NCBI RefSeq assembly: GCF_025460765.1
Contig: NZ_JAMWEG010000007.1
Span: forward strand, 248,001-312,000
Length of the DNA stretch: 64,000 bases
Source: Micromonospora sp. MA102
GTDB lineage: Bacteria; Actinomycetota; Actinomycetes; Mycobacteriales; Micromonosporaceae
Reading direction: 5' to 3'
Under the pieces are notes generated by a model. The model did not search any database and was not told where the DNA came from. It was given only the letters and a program-made list of their open reading frames with translations. Of this stretch, positions 1 to 8,571 are shown piece after piece (the stretch's first letter is position 1; each line of letters begins with the position of its first letter). The position numbers and the translations under genes are program-made.

Positions 1-2
1 AC

Positions 3-611
3 GGCGCCCCGGCCCCGCTGCCGCCGAAGAAGAAGTCCAGCGTCGGCAAGATCCTGCTCATCGTGCTGGCCGTCGTGCTGGTGCTCTGCGTGGGCGGTGG
101 CATCGCCACCTGGTTCGCCGCCAAGGACGAGGTCGGTGAGGTCGTCCAGGCGACCAAGACCCGCCTGGTCGAGCCCCCCACGCTGGCCGGTCGGGCCAAG
201 GTGAGCGACCCGTCTCTCCAGACGGCCGCCACCCAGATGAAGTCCGAGATCGCCAAGGACGTCCCGAACGCCACCAGCACGGCCGGCGCGTTCTACGGCG
301 ATCCGGCGAAGAAGGACCTGGTCATGATCGCCGGCGCGTCCGGTGTCATCGCCGACCCCCAGAAGGAGATGGCGGACGCCATCACGGCGATCACGCCCCA
401 GCTGGGCACCAAGGAGTTCAAGACGGTCGACGCCGGCCCGTTGGGCGGCGAGGCCAAGTGTGGCGACGGCAAGGCCGAGGACGTCCCGGTGGCCGTGTGC
501 CTCTGGGTCGACAAGGGCAGCCTGGGCATGGTGGTGGTCTACTTCAAGTCCGCGACCGAGATCCAGCAGGAGTTCGTGACCATGCGCGGCGAGATCGAGA
601 AGCGGGACTAG
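3..611 (+). CDS. Membrane-anchored hypothetical protein, 5' end outside window
   Basis: The reading frame is open at the left edge, so the true start lies upstream. The visible part begins with a Pro-rich stretch followed by KKKSS and one hydrophobic segment (ILLIVLAVVLVLCVGGGIAT), then about 160 extracytoplasmic residues. This is the layout of a Micromonospora-type single-pass protein with a Pro-rich cytoplasmic tail. A GTG at 63 would start inside the membrane segment and is unlikely. The outer part contains two cysteines (EAKCGDG and AVCLW) that could form a disulfide. I recognise no domain and propose no function. A strong hairpin follows the stop codon. Confidence 0.75.
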   Translation, partial: GAPAPLPPKKKSSVGKILLIVLAVVLVLCVGGGIATWFAAKDEVGEVVQATKTRLVEPPTLAGRAKVSDPSLQTAATQMKSEIAKDVPNATSTAGAFYGDPAKKDLVMIAGASGVIADPQKEMADAITAITPQLGTKEFKTVDAGPLGGEAKCGDGKAEDVPVAVCLWVDKGSLGMVVVYFKSATEIQQEFVTMRGEIEKRD

Positions 612-630
612 TCCCCGCCGACCCGGTGCA

Positions 631-660
631 CCGGGCCCCCGCCGGCAGGCGGGGGCCCGG
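631..660 (+). terminator. Hairpin terminator after the first gene
   Basis: A perfect 13-bp GC stem (631-643 with 648-660) closes a GGCA loop and is followed by TTCCGTTTC. It lies between two convergent genes and could serve both. Confidence 0.75.
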
Positions 661-674
661 TTCCGTTTCACCGG

Positions 675-1061
675 TCAGGCCGACGCGGCCCGCTCGGCGG
701 GGCTGCGGCAGACGCAGAACTCGTTGCCCTCGGGGTCGGCCAGGACCACCCAGCCGGTGCCGTCCGGCCGGCGCCGGTCGTCCACCAGGGTGGCCCCGAG
801 GTCGCGCAGCCGCGCCACCTCCTCGTCCCGGGTCCCCTCGGCCGCGTGCACGTCGAGGTGGAACGCGCCCTTGCCGTGCCGCTCGCCCACGGAGACGAAG
901 AGCAGGTCGGGGCCGTGGCCGTCGGGGGCGGCGAGGACCGCCTCCGGGTCGCCGGGGTGGTCGTCGTCGTGCAGCTTCCGGTCGAGCGCCCGGGCCCACC
1001 AGCTGGCCAGGACGTACGGGTCGTCGCTCTCGACGGTGACGCAGTGGATCTGTGCACTCAC
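675..1061 (-). CDS. VOC (glyoxalase-like) family protein
   Basis: This 128-residue single-domain protein has the glyoxalase/bleomycin-resistance layout: an N-terminal VESDDPYVLASWWARAL helix-strand unit, a central FHLDVHA strand, and a C-terminal VVLADPEGNEFCV strand typical of the metal-binding edge. Substrate cannot be told from sequence. The GTG start is supported by AGGAGGAA ending 6 nt upstream. It is a lone gene converging on the upstream hypothetical gene. It could be a small-molecule-modifying enzyme or a resistance protein; only the fold is safe. Confidence 0.85.
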   Translation of the reverse strand: MSAQIHCVTVESDDPYVLASWWARALDRKLHDDDHPGDPEAVLAAPDGHGPDLLFVSVGERHGKGAFHLDVHAAEGTRDEEVARLRDLGATLVDDRRRPDGTGWVVLADPEGNEFCVCRSPAERAASA

Positions 1062-1219
1062 GGTGCTTCCTCCTGGATCGGAGTGCGCCCCGCCGGAGTG
1101 CGGACGGTCAGCGGGGACTGCGGGGCGCGGGACTGTTCATGGTGGACATCGACCGCACCCCCTTCCACACCTCGGGCTGACGCCGCTGATCATGTCATCA
1201 GCCGGCGGCGGGGACAAGG

Positions 1220-1252
1220 CCGGCCCGGCCCCGCGTGGCGGGACCGGGCCGG
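1220..1252 (-). terminator. Hairpin downstream of the malectin-domain gene
   Basis: A 9-bp outer stem (1220-1228 with 1244-1252) and a 5-bp inner stem (1230-1234 with 1238-1242) lie just past the stop of the reverse-strand gene ending at 1269. No clear U-tract is seen. Confidence 0.6.
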
Positions 1253-1268
1253 ATGGGAGGCCAGGAGG

Positions 1269-3809
1269 TCACGGGCCGACGAAGACCGCCATCGCCCGCC
1301 AGTCGACGCCGTCCACGGCCGGACCGCTGCGCACGGTGAACGCCGCGGCCGGCGCACCGCCCGCCCAGTCGGTTGCCGACAGCTCGCCGGTGCCGCGGTT
1401 GACCTTGTAGAGGGTGCCGCCGGCCAGGAAGACCGAGCCGGCGTCGGCGAAGCCGCTCGCCCCGGCGACGGTGAACTTCTCCGCGCCCACCACGCCGCTG
1501 TCCGGGGTGAACCAGCGCCAGAACAGGCCGCCCTGCCCGGCGAGGGTGTAGTAGAGCCGGCCGCCGCTGTAGAACATGCCGGTGACGTTGGGGATCTCGG
1601 GATAGAAGTTGCTGGTCACCCCGACGTACGTCTGGCCGGCCGGGCCGGAGTCCGTCTCCACGGCGTCCCAGTAGGCGTCGTGGTACGGGTCGACGGCCGA
1701 CGCGGCGCCGAAGGTGGACCCGTCGAAGGTGCGCCGCCACAGCGACCCGTCCATGCCGTAGAAGAGCGTGCCGCCGACCCAGAACGCGCCCCGCGCGGTG
1801 GACCAGGCGGTGCCGTCCGGCACGGCCACCGGGGCGGCCGCGCCGACCGTGGTGACCCCGTCGTACGACCGGACCTGCACCTCGTTGCCGGTGCCGGCGG
1901 GCGGGGCGCCGGTCTTGACGATCTCGATGCCGTCGACGAGTGGGTTCTCCACCACGTGCCGGAAGTCGACGCCGATCGAGCCGTCGCTGACCACGGTGAA
2001 CGCCCGCATGGTGCCCACGTTGTGGCCCACGGCGGCGGACAGGTCGAGGTCGTCCAGGACGGTCGTGCCCTCCACGGCGACGTCGAAGACCCGGGAGCCG
2101 GGGGCGGCCGTGCCGTCGTACCGGTTGGCCAGGTAGAGCCGGACCTGCACCTCGGTGCCTGTGGGCACCGGGAACTGCCAGCTCATCTCCGCGTCGCCGG
2201 CCGGGTCCCAGCGTTCGTCGCTGTAGAGCGCGGCGGGGGTGCCGGCCGGCACGGTGGCGTCGACGCCGCCGACCGGGGCGAAGCCGGCGGTGCTGCTGCC
2301 GGCGTTGTGGTACGGGCTGGGGTTGCCACCGTCGTCGGCCGCCCAGTCCGGTCCGGTGTCCGTCGAGGCGACGAGGGGACCACCCGCGTTGATCCGGTAC
2401 AGCACGTTCGTCGGCGCGGGGACCCCGGCCTGGTACACGTTCCCGGGGAGGGTGGCCGTGGTGGTCGGGTGCGGCGCCGCGCCGCCGGTCAGCGGGAAGA
2501 ACGCGATCCGCTCCCGCCGGTACTGGAAGTTGCCGATCCACGAGGTGTCCGAGCCGACCCAGAGGCCGGCCGCGGTGACCAGCATCTCGGAGGCGCCGAC
2601 GCCGCGCGGGTGCCGGCCGGGGTTCCAGGACAGCGGCAGGCCCGTGCGCGGGTCGAGGGCCGCGATGCTGGCCCGGCCGACGGCACCGGCCTGCGCGGAG
2701 TCCCCGCCGAAGCTGTTGTTCAACCAGCGGAAGTGGCCGCCGACGTAGACCGCCTGCTCGCTGATGCCGACGGAGAGGTAGGTGTCGCCGCCGGTGTAGT
2801 CGACCCAGGTGGGCTGGAGGTCCGTGCCGGTGGCGCCGGCCTCCCAGCGGGCGGCGGCGTCGCAGAGCGTGCCGCCGTTGGGCGCGCCGGTGGTCACCAC
2901 CACGAAGTAGCTGCCGTCCGGGGCGAACGCGATGTCCCGCATGTACGAGTCGAACGCCCACCAGGCGCAGCGCGGGGTGTACCGGTTGGTGTTCCAGTCG
3001 GCCACGGTGGCCGCGGTGGCGCCGAGGTCCAGCTTGACGATCTGGTCGTGCAGCACCCCGTCGGCCTTCTTGAAGTTGCCGATCACCACGAGCTTCGTTC
3101 CGTCCGGTGAGACGGCCAGCTTCTCGGCCCCGACGCCGCCGTTCGCGCCGCTGACCCCGTCGTAGTTGTGGTGCTCGGTGAGCGCCGTGGTGAGGTAGCC
3201 GTCCAGCGCGCCGGTGCCCGCGTTGAGCGAGGCGAGGCCGCCGCGCGGGTTGGCGTTGCCGGCCGTGGTGAAGATGCCGCCGACCAGCAGCCGCCCGCCG
3301 ACCAGGGCGACGTCGTTGACCAGTCCGTTGAACGCCGGGCCGGCGAAGCTGGTGACCAGAGCCCCGGTGGCGACGTTGACCAGAGCCACCTTGCGCCGGG
3401 TCACCCCGTTGACGGTGTTGAACTTGCCGGCCACGAAGACCGTCCCGGCGGTGGGTCCGGCGACCACCGCGTACACCTCGTTGTCGACGGTCGGCGCGAA
3501 GGCGGTGTCCACCGTGCCGGTGGCCTTGTCGAAGGCCAGCAGGTAGTTGCGGGTGATGTCGACGTCGGTCCCGCGGTTCTGCACCCGGGTGAACGAGCCG
3601 GCCACGATGATCTTGGAGCCGGCGTCGTGGATCGCGTCGACCGTGCCGTCCATGATGTCCGGCGAGGCGGTGGAGGGCACCGCTTTGACCACCGTGGTGT
3701 GGCCGGGCGCGGCGGCGGCGGGACCGGCCGGGGCCAGTCCGGCGGCGGCGAGCGCGACGGCGGTGAGGGCCACGAGGACACGGCGCGTGAGGGCCGAGGG
3801 TGGGGTCAC
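1269..3809 (-). CDS. Secreted delta-60 / malectin-domain protein
   Basis: An 846-residue exported protein. Residues 1-34 are a Sec-type signal peptide (RR, hydrophobic core, then AAAAP). Residues ~40-400 are repeats of the form GxxIxVAGxFTxV and TVFVAGKFNTVNG, typical of delta-60/beta-propeller repeats. Residues ~480-640 form a malectin-like carbohydrate-binding domain, recognised by YRINAGGP, NPSPYHNAG, VRLYLANRYDG and VDFRHVVENPLVDGIEIVK. A further repeat segment closes the protein. The GTG start has GGAG 6 nt upstream. No catalytic motif is visible, so a cell-surface or matrix sugar-binding role is inferred. It is transcribed alone, downstream of a two-component system on the same strand. 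Confidence 0.85.
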   Translation of the reverse strand: MTPPSALTRRVLVALTAVALAAAGLAPAGPAAAAPGHTTVVKAVPSTASPDIMDGTVDAIHDAGSKIIVAGSFTRVQNRGTDVDITRNYLLAFDKATGTVDTAFAPTVDNEVYAVVAGPTAGTVFVAGKFNTVNGVTRRKVALVNVATGALVTSFAGPAFNGLVNDVALVGGRLLVGGIFTTAGNANPRGGLASLNAGTGALDGYLTTALTEHHNYDGVSGANGGVGAEKLAVSPDGTKLVVIGNFKKADGVLHDQIVKLDLGATAATVADWNTNRYTPRCAWWAFDSYMRDIAFAPDGSYFVVVTTGAPNGGTLCDAAARWEAGATGTDLQPTWVDYTGGDTYLSVGISEQAVYVGGHFRWLNNSFGGDSAQAGAVGRASIAALDPRTGLPLSWNPGRHPRGVGASEMLVTAAGLWVGSDTSWIGNFQYRRERIAFFPLTGGAAPHPTTTATLPGNVYQAGVPAPTNVLYRINAGGPLVASTDTGPDWAADDGGNPSPYHNAGSSTAGFAPVGGVDATVPAGTPAALYSDERWDPAGDAEMSWQFPVPTGTEVQVRLYLANRYDGTAAPGSRVFDVAVEGTTVLDDLDLSAAVGHNVGTMRAFTVVSDGSIGVDFRHVVENPLVDGIEIVKTGAPPAGTGNEVQVRSYDGVTTVGAAAPVAVPDGTAWSTARGAFWVGGTLFYGMDGSLWRRTFDGSTFGAASAVDPYHDAYWDAVETDSGPAGQTYVGVTSNFYPEIPNVTGMFYSGGRLYYTLAGQGGLFWRWFTPDSGVVGAEKFTVAGASGFADAGSVFLAGGTLYKVNRGTGELSATDWAGGAPAAAFTVRSGPAVDGVDWRAMAVFVGP

Positions 3810-4066
3810 TGGCAGCTCCGGAGACTGGTGTGGACAGGCGTGAGGCAGCCTTCACCCTGGGCCACCCGGCACGCGCCGTCCAGCACCGGCCGCGCTTTCT
3901 GCCCGACCACCGCGCCGCTCCCGGCCGACCACCCGGCGCGACCGGCCGGGACAGCCGGGCCGCCCGCACGAACAGGTGGCCGCGGATGGTGGTTCGGCGG
4001 GCGGCGGCCGTCAGGTCGGCGGTCCGGCGCGTACCGTCGGTCGGCCGCGCGGACGCCGATCGGCTC

Positions 4067-5227
4067 CTAGGTGGCCGCCGGCGCGTCGGCCGACGGCAGG
4101 GTGACCGTCACCTCCAGGCCGCCGCCCGGCTGGGCGACGGCCTTCACCGTGCCGCCGTGCGCGTCGCAGACGGCGCGCACGATGGACAGTCCGAGGCCGG
4201 AGCCGCGGGCGCCGGTGCGCTCCTGCCCGCCGCGCCGGAACGGCTCGAACAGCCCCGGCACGTCGGCGGGGGCCACCTCGAAGCCGGTGTTACCGACCAC
4301 GAGCCAGGACCGCTGTCCGTCGGTGCCGGTGCGCACCCAGAGCCGGCCGTGCAGGTGGTTGTAGCGGACCGCGTTCTCCACGAGGTTGCCGGCGAGCCGG
4401 TCGAGCAGGCCCGGGTCGCCGACCACCGGCGCGGCCCGCAGCGAGGTGTGCACCTTGAGGCCGATCCGCTCCACCTCGCGGGCCATCGCGGAGAGCGCGT
4501 TGGCGGTGCCCACGGCGAGGTCGAACTCGGTGCGCCGGGCCAGCCGGCCGCCCGTCTGCGCCTCGCTGCGGGCCAGCACCAGCAGCGCGTCGACCAGCCC
4601 GTTGGCGCGTTCCGAGGCGTCCCGCACCACGCTGGCCATCCGGCGGTACTCGGCGAGGTCCGCCTCGTCGTCGCTGAGCGTCACGTCGATTTCCGTGCGC
4701 ATCACCGCGAGCGGGGTCCGCAGCTCGTGCGAGGCGTTGGCGACGAACCGCTTCTGCGCCTCGAACGCGGCGCCGATCCGGTCCAGCATGGCGTCGAAGG
4801 TCTCGGCCAGCTCGGCCACCTCGTCGTTCGCGCCGGACCAGCCGATCCGCTCGTCGAGGGTGGTCTCGCCGAGCCGGCGCGCGGTGGCGGTGACCTGGTG
4901 CAGCGGGCGCAGCGCGCGGCCGGCCACCGCGTACGCGCCGGCGATCCCGACCATGCCGATCGCCACCAGTGCCACCAGGGCCTTGACCAGCAGCTCGCGG
5001 GAGGCGGCGTCGACCAGTTCCCGCTGCCAGTGCCCGGCGTCGAGAGTGCGGCCGTCGGCGAGCACCACCGTGGTGCCGGGCAGCAGCTCGTCGGTGGGGC
5101 GCAGCGCGTCCCGGACCAGCAGCCAGGCCAGCAGCACCAGGACCGCACCGGCCCCGACCAGCAGCACCCCGTTGAGCAGGGTGAGCCGCAGCCGCAGGGT
5201 GGGCCGCGGCCGGGACCGGGCGGTCAT
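4067..5227 (-). CDS. Sensor histidine kinase of a two-component system
   Basis: A 386-residue membrane kinase. Two transmembrane segments (about residues 18-38 and 83-103) flank a short extracytoplasmic loop. A HAMP region (RALRPLHQVTATARRL) follows, then the H box FVANASHELRTPLAV with the phospho-His near residue 167, an N box (NLVENAVRYN) and a G box (GSGLGLSIV). The start ATG overlaps the stop of the upstream response regulator (ATGA), so the pair is translationally coupled. The small sensor loop suggests membrane-level or small-ligand sensing, which is inference. The target regulon is unknown. Confidence 0.95.
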   Translation of the reverse strand: MTARSRPRPTLRLRLTLLNGVLLVGAGAVLVLLAWLLVRDALRPTDELLPGTTVVLADGRTLDAGHWQRELVDAASRELLVKALVALVAIGMVGIAGAYAVAGRALRPLHQVTATARRLGETTLDERIGWSGANDEVAELAETFDAMLDRIGAAFEAQKRFVANASHELRTPLAVMRTEIDVTLSDDEADLAEYRRMASVVRDASERANGLVDALLVLARSEAQTGGRLARRTEFDLAVGTANALSAMAREVERIGLKVHTSLRAAPVVGDPGLLDRLAGNLVENAVRYNHLHGRLWVRTGTDGQRSWLVVGNTGFEVAPADVPGLFEPFRRGGQERTGARGSGLGLSIVRAVCDAHGGTVKAVAQPGGGLEVTVTLPSADAPAAT

Positions 5228-5892
5228 GCGGCGGCCTCGCCGATCCGGTAGCCCGCGCCGACCACCGTGTCGATCAGTGGCGGGTCGCCGAGCTTCTTGC
5301 GCAGTGTCATCACGGTGACCCGGACGATGGTGGTGAACGGGTCGGTGTTCGCGTCCCAGACCCGCTCCAGCAGTTCCTCGCTGGAGACCACCGCGCCGCG
5401 CGCCTTGAGCAGCTCGGCCAGCACGCCGAACTCCTTGTTGGTCAGGTCGACCGGCTCGCCGCCGCGGGTGACCACCCGGCGGGCCGGGTCGAGCACCAGG
5501 TCGGCCACCTCCAGCACCGGCGGGGCGGCCGGGGTGGCCCGCCGCCCCAGCGCCTGCACCCGGGCGACCAGCTCGTCGAAGGCGAACGGCTTGGGCAGGT
5601 AGTCGTCGGCGCCGAGCCGCAACCCCTCCACCCGGTCGGCGACCGTGACGCTCGCGGTCAGCATCAGCACCCGGGTCAGCGCGCCGGAGGCGGCCATGTC
5701 GGCGCAGATCCGGTCGCCGTGCACGCCGGGCAGGTCCCGGTCCAGGATCACCACGTCGTAGCGGGTCACGAAGGCGGCCTCGTGCCCGGCGTCGCCGTCG
5801 TAGGCGACGTCCACGGCCATCCCGCGCTTGCGCAGCCCGCGCGCGATCGCGTCGGCGAGGTTCCGCTCGTCCTCGACCACCAGTACCCGCAT
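5224..5892 (-). CDS. OmpR/PhoB-family response regulator
   Basis: A 222-residue regulator. The receiver domain begins MRVLVVEDE, with acidic pair E7/D8, phosphoacceptor D51 (ILDRDLPG) and K101 (YLPKPF). The C-terminal winged helix carries LTNKEFGVLAELL and ends RVTVMTLRKKLGDP...GAGYRI. I chose the ATG at 5892 because GGGAGG lies 5 nt upstream and the protein then starts at the receiver beta-1 strand; longer in-frame starts add only unrelated residues. The kinase gene overlaps its 3' end. The gene is divergent from the C39-like peptidase gene. Confidence 0.95.
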   Translation of the reverse strand: MRVLVVEDERNLADAIARGLRKRGMAVDVAYDGDAGHEAAFVTRYDVVILDRDLPGVHGDRICADMAASGALTRVLMLTASVTVADRVEGLRLGADDYLPKPFAFDELVARVQALGRRATPAAPPVLEVADLVLDPARRVVTRGGEPVDLTNKEFGVLAELLKARGAVVSSEELLERVWDANTDPFTTIVRVTVMTLRKKLGDPPLIDTVVGAGYRIGEAAA

Positions 5893-5920
5893 CCCGGCCT
5901 CCCACGTCGTGACCTCCCAC

Positions 5921-5926
5921 AACCTA
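5921..5926 (-). promoter_or_regulatory. Candidate -10 box of the two-component operon
   Basis: TAGGTT on the reverse strand would place a transcript start about 20 nt before the regulator start, leaving room for its GGGAGG ribosome site. No convincing -35 is visible. Confidence 0.4.
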
Positions 5927-5960
5927 GTGCGGGCCGCCAAGCGTCCCTCGCGCGCCGTCG

Positions 5961-5989
5961 TTGCAAAAAATCTTCAGGTACGCGATGCT
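5961..5989 (+). promoter_or_regulatory. Candidate promoter of the C39-like peptidase gene
   Basis: TTGCAA and GATGCT are separated by 17 bp in the only A-rich patch of this divergent intergenic region. Transcription from here would begin after the earlier in-frame start at 5961, which favours the ATG at 6054. Confidence 0.35.
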
Positions 5990-6053
5990 GCCCGGCAGCG
6001 AGCGACAAGCGCCCCGGCCACCGGGCCCGGGCCCGAGCCCGACGGGAGCCCGC

Positions 6054-7295
6054 ATGACCGCTGTCGACCCCGGCCGGGACGTGACGTACCACCGCTTCCG
6101 CTTCCCGGCAGACCTGCGCCTCGGCACCGCCGACGGGGTGGCCGCCGGTCCGGACGGGCTGGTGCTGGCGACGCCGGCCGACCGCCTGGACCACACCGAT
6201 CCGCACTCCGGCGACACGGCCGGGTACGACGCGGCGACCTGGACCTCCCCCGTGGTGCCGGTCGGCTTCGCCGTCGCCGAGCTGGTGCCCTCCTGGACCG
6301 CCGACGCCCCGTCCGGCTGCTGGCTGCGGGTGGAGCTGCGCGGCTTCGCCGGGGACACCGCCACCACCGGCTGGTACGAGCTGGGCCGGTGGGCCGCCGA
6401 CGACACGGCCATCCACCGCTCCTCCGTGCCGGGCCAGGCGGACGACGCGGCCTCGGTCGCGGCCGACACCCTGCGCGTGACGGGCGCGACCGTCACCGGC
6501 TGGCAGGTCCGGGTCACCCTGCTCCGGCGCCCCGACGCCCCGGCGGGCCCGGTGCTGCGCACCGTCGGCGTGGTCGCCTCGACGGGCGCCAGCACCGGAA
6601 CGCCGGCCACCCGCGCGGGTGGTGCACCGGACGGCGGGCCGGTCCCGACGCCGGCCCCGGTCGCCACGGCAACCGGCGCGGCGCGGGGCCGGGTGCTCGA
6701 CGTGCCCCGCTACGCGCAGCGGCTGCACGCCGGCGGGGAGACCCGCTGGGGCGGCGGCGGGGATTCCTGGTGCAGCCCCACCTGCGTCTCGATGGTGCTC
6801 GACTTCTGGGGCGCCGGCCCCACCCCGGACCGGTACGCCTGGGTCGCCCCGCCCGGCCCCCGACCGGTGGTGGTGCACGCCGCCCGGCACTGCTACGACC
6901 ACGCGTACGTGGGGGCCGGGAACTGGGCGTTCAACACCGCGTACGCGGGGCTGCACGGGGTGGACGCGTTCGTCACGCGGCTGCGCTCGCTGGCCGAGGC
7001 GGAACGGTTCGTGGCCGCCGGCATCCCGCTGATCGTCTCGGCGGCCTTCACCCGGGGGCAGGTGCCCGGGCTGGACTACGACACCCGGGGGCACCTCATC
7101 GTGCTGGTCGGCTTCACGGCCGACGGCGACCCGGTGCTCAACGACCCGTACGCCCCCGACGACGAGGGGGTGCGCCGGACCGTGCCCCGGTCGGCGTTCG
7201 AGGCGGCCTGGCAGGGCGGCAGCGGCGGCGTCGTCTACGTGGTGCGACCCGAGTCGGTGCCGCTGCCGCCGGCGCCCGCGCAGGCCAACTGGTAG
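6054..7295 (+). CDS. C39-like cysteine peptidase family protein
   Basis: A 413-residue protein. The first ~200 residues resemble a beta-rich accessory domain. Residues ~225-405 are a papain-fold C39-like domain: the probable catalytic Cys is in DSWCSPTCVSMVLDFWG and the His in TRGHLIVLVGF, followed by DPVLNDPYAP. The ATG at 6054 has GGGAG about 8 nt upstream. Homologues I recall from Streptomyces carry an export signal, but none is visible here from either possible start, so the protein may be cytoplasmic or leave by another route. The 3' end abuts the convergent beta-propeller gene by one base. Substrate is unknown. Confidence 0.85.
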   Translation: MTAVDPGRDVTYHRFRFPADLRLGTADGVAAGPDGLVLATPADRLDHTDPHSGDTAGYDAATWTSPVVPVGFAVAELVPSWTADAPSGCWLRVELRGFAGDTATTGWYELGRWAADDTAIHRSSVPGQADDAASVAADTLRVTGATVTGWQVRVTLLRRPDAPAGPVLRTVGVVASTGASTGTPATRAGGAPDGGPVPTPAPVATATGAARGRVLDVPRYAQRLHAGGETRWGGGGDSWCSPTCVSMVLDFWGAGPTPDRYAWVAPPGPRPVVVHAARHCYDHAYVGAGNWAFNTAYAGLHGVDAFVTRLRSLAEAERFVAAGIPLIVSAAFTRGQVPGLDYDTRGHLIVLVGFTADGDPVLNDPYAPDDEGVRRTVPRSAFEAAWQGGSGGVVYVVRPESVPLPPAPAQANW

Positions 7296-7296
7296 G

Positions 7297-8571
7297 TCAG
7301 GGCCCCACCGGCCAGATCATCAGCCCGCCGGACGGGCGCAGGCAGACCAGCGCGGCGCCGGAGTCGGCGCACTCGTTCCACGAGCCGGGCAGCACGGCCC
7401 GGGTCCGGACCTCGCCGGCCGCGACGTCCAGCGCGCCGACCAGCGTCCGGTCGCCGGGCATCCGGCGCAGCCCGAGCAGCCGGGCCGGATCGCTCCCGAA
7501 GCCTGTGGGCCGCCAACGCCCGAGCCGGGCGACGGGGCGGCCGGTGGCCGGGTCGAGCACCGACATCTCCTCCGGCCCGACGCCGAGCAGCCGGCCGCCG
7601 ATCGGTGCCAGACCGAGCCAGTTGTCGTCCATCCAGCTCAGCCGGCCGGTGGCCGGGTCGAGGGCGCGAACCCCGCCGACCTGGTCGCGGACGCACACCA
7701 TCCCGGCACACTCGACGAACCAGACCCCGCCGGGCGGCTCCACCGGCATGCTCCAGCGCCGGTCCAGCCGGTCCAGCCCGTACGCCGTGACCGTGCCCGG
7801 CGCGCCGTCGACAAGCAGCAGGTCGGCCACCACCTGGGTGAACCGGTAGGAGACCCGGTCCGCGGCCGGCGGCACCCGGCCGGCGTGGACCAGCGCGCCG
7901 GAGTCCGCGTCGTGCACCTCCACCCGGCCGTCCGGGGCGACCAGCACGATCTGCGTCGGCCCTCGGCCGTCCGTCCGGTACGACACCCCGTTGTTGGGCA
8001 GCGGCAGCGACCAGCGCACCGCGCCGGAGGCCGGGTCGACGGCCACGACCGTGCCCGTCCCGGAGGCCCGCGGGGTCTCGAAGAGAACCCCGCCGGACGC
8101 GGTCGACACCGAATAGCCGGTCTGCCGCCAGCGCACCACGCCGGTCGCCGGGTCCAGCAGGGTCGACACGGTGTCGCCGGCCCCGGCCGGGCTGCTGGTC
8201 ACCAGCAGCCCCCCGGCCAGCGCGCCCAGCCCCAGCACGTGGTCGCCGGCCGGCAGGGTGAACCGCCACGACGGCTCGCCGCCGGGCAGCCGGTGCCCGG
8301 TGACCACCCGGCCGCCCCGGCCGACCGCGCCCGGGCCGTCGGCCACCACGAGCCGCCCCGCCAGGACCAGGAAGACCGCGCCCGGCGGGGCGGCTACCAG
8401 GACACCCGCGGGCGGCCGGACCGGCGGCGTCGCGCCGGCCAGGGCGAGCAGCGCGACGCAGCAGATCGCCACCACCCGGGCGAGCCGGCCCGGTGGGCGG
8501 ACCGGCGCCCGGGCCGGCTCGGCGGACTCCTCGCCGTGCCGCATCTCCCCCAGCTCGATGACCGGGCTCAC
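7297..8571 (-). CDS. Membrane-anchored PQQ-like beta-propeller protein (paralogue B)
   Basis: A 424-residue protein. The start GTG overlaps the stop of its upstream paralogue (GTGA). It opens with VIELGEMRHGEE, a short cytoplasmic motif, then a single hydrophobic anchor (VVAICCVALLALAGA), then PQQ-like propeller blades with repeats such as LDPATGVVRWRQTG, VDPASGAVRWSLPL and LDPATGRLSWMDDN. Cys residues in the last blades (VECAGMVCV, ECADSGAALVC) are probably disulfide-paired outside the cell. It shares length, motif and topology with the next gene. A scaffold or sensor role is possible; no catalytic site is visible. Confidence 0.85.
   Translation of the reverse strand: MSPVIELGEMRHGEESAEPARAPVRPPGRLARVVAICCVALLALAGATPPVRPPAGVLVAAPPGAVFLVLAGRLVVADGPGAVGRGGRVVTGHRLPGGEPSWRFTLPAGDHVLGLGALAGGLLVTSSPAGAGDTVSTLLDPATGVVRWRQTGYSVSTASGGVLFETPRASGTGTVVAVDPASGAVRWSLPLPNNGVSYRTDGRGPTQIVLVAPDGRVEVHDADSGALVHAGRVPPAADRVSYRFTQVVADLLLVDGAPGTVTAYGLDRLDRRWSMPVEPPGGVWFVECAGMVCVRDQVGGVRALDPATGRLSWMDDNWLGLAPIGGRLLGVGPEEMSVLDPATGRPVARLGRWRPTGFGSDPARLLGLRRMPGDRTLVGALDVAAGEVRTRAVLPGSWNECADSGAALVCLRPSGGLMIWPVGP

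Noticed and set aside
846..3110. 754-residue plus-strand frame across the same region
   Set aside because: Antisense shadow of the malectin-domain gene with no domain and His/Gly/Arg/Val-rich composition.
1198..3969. 923-residue open frame overlapping the malectin-domain gene on the same strand
   Set aside because: Its translation is Arg/Gly/Ala low complexity typical of an out-of-frame reading in GC-rich DNA; the 846-residue frame has a signal peptide and recognisable domains.
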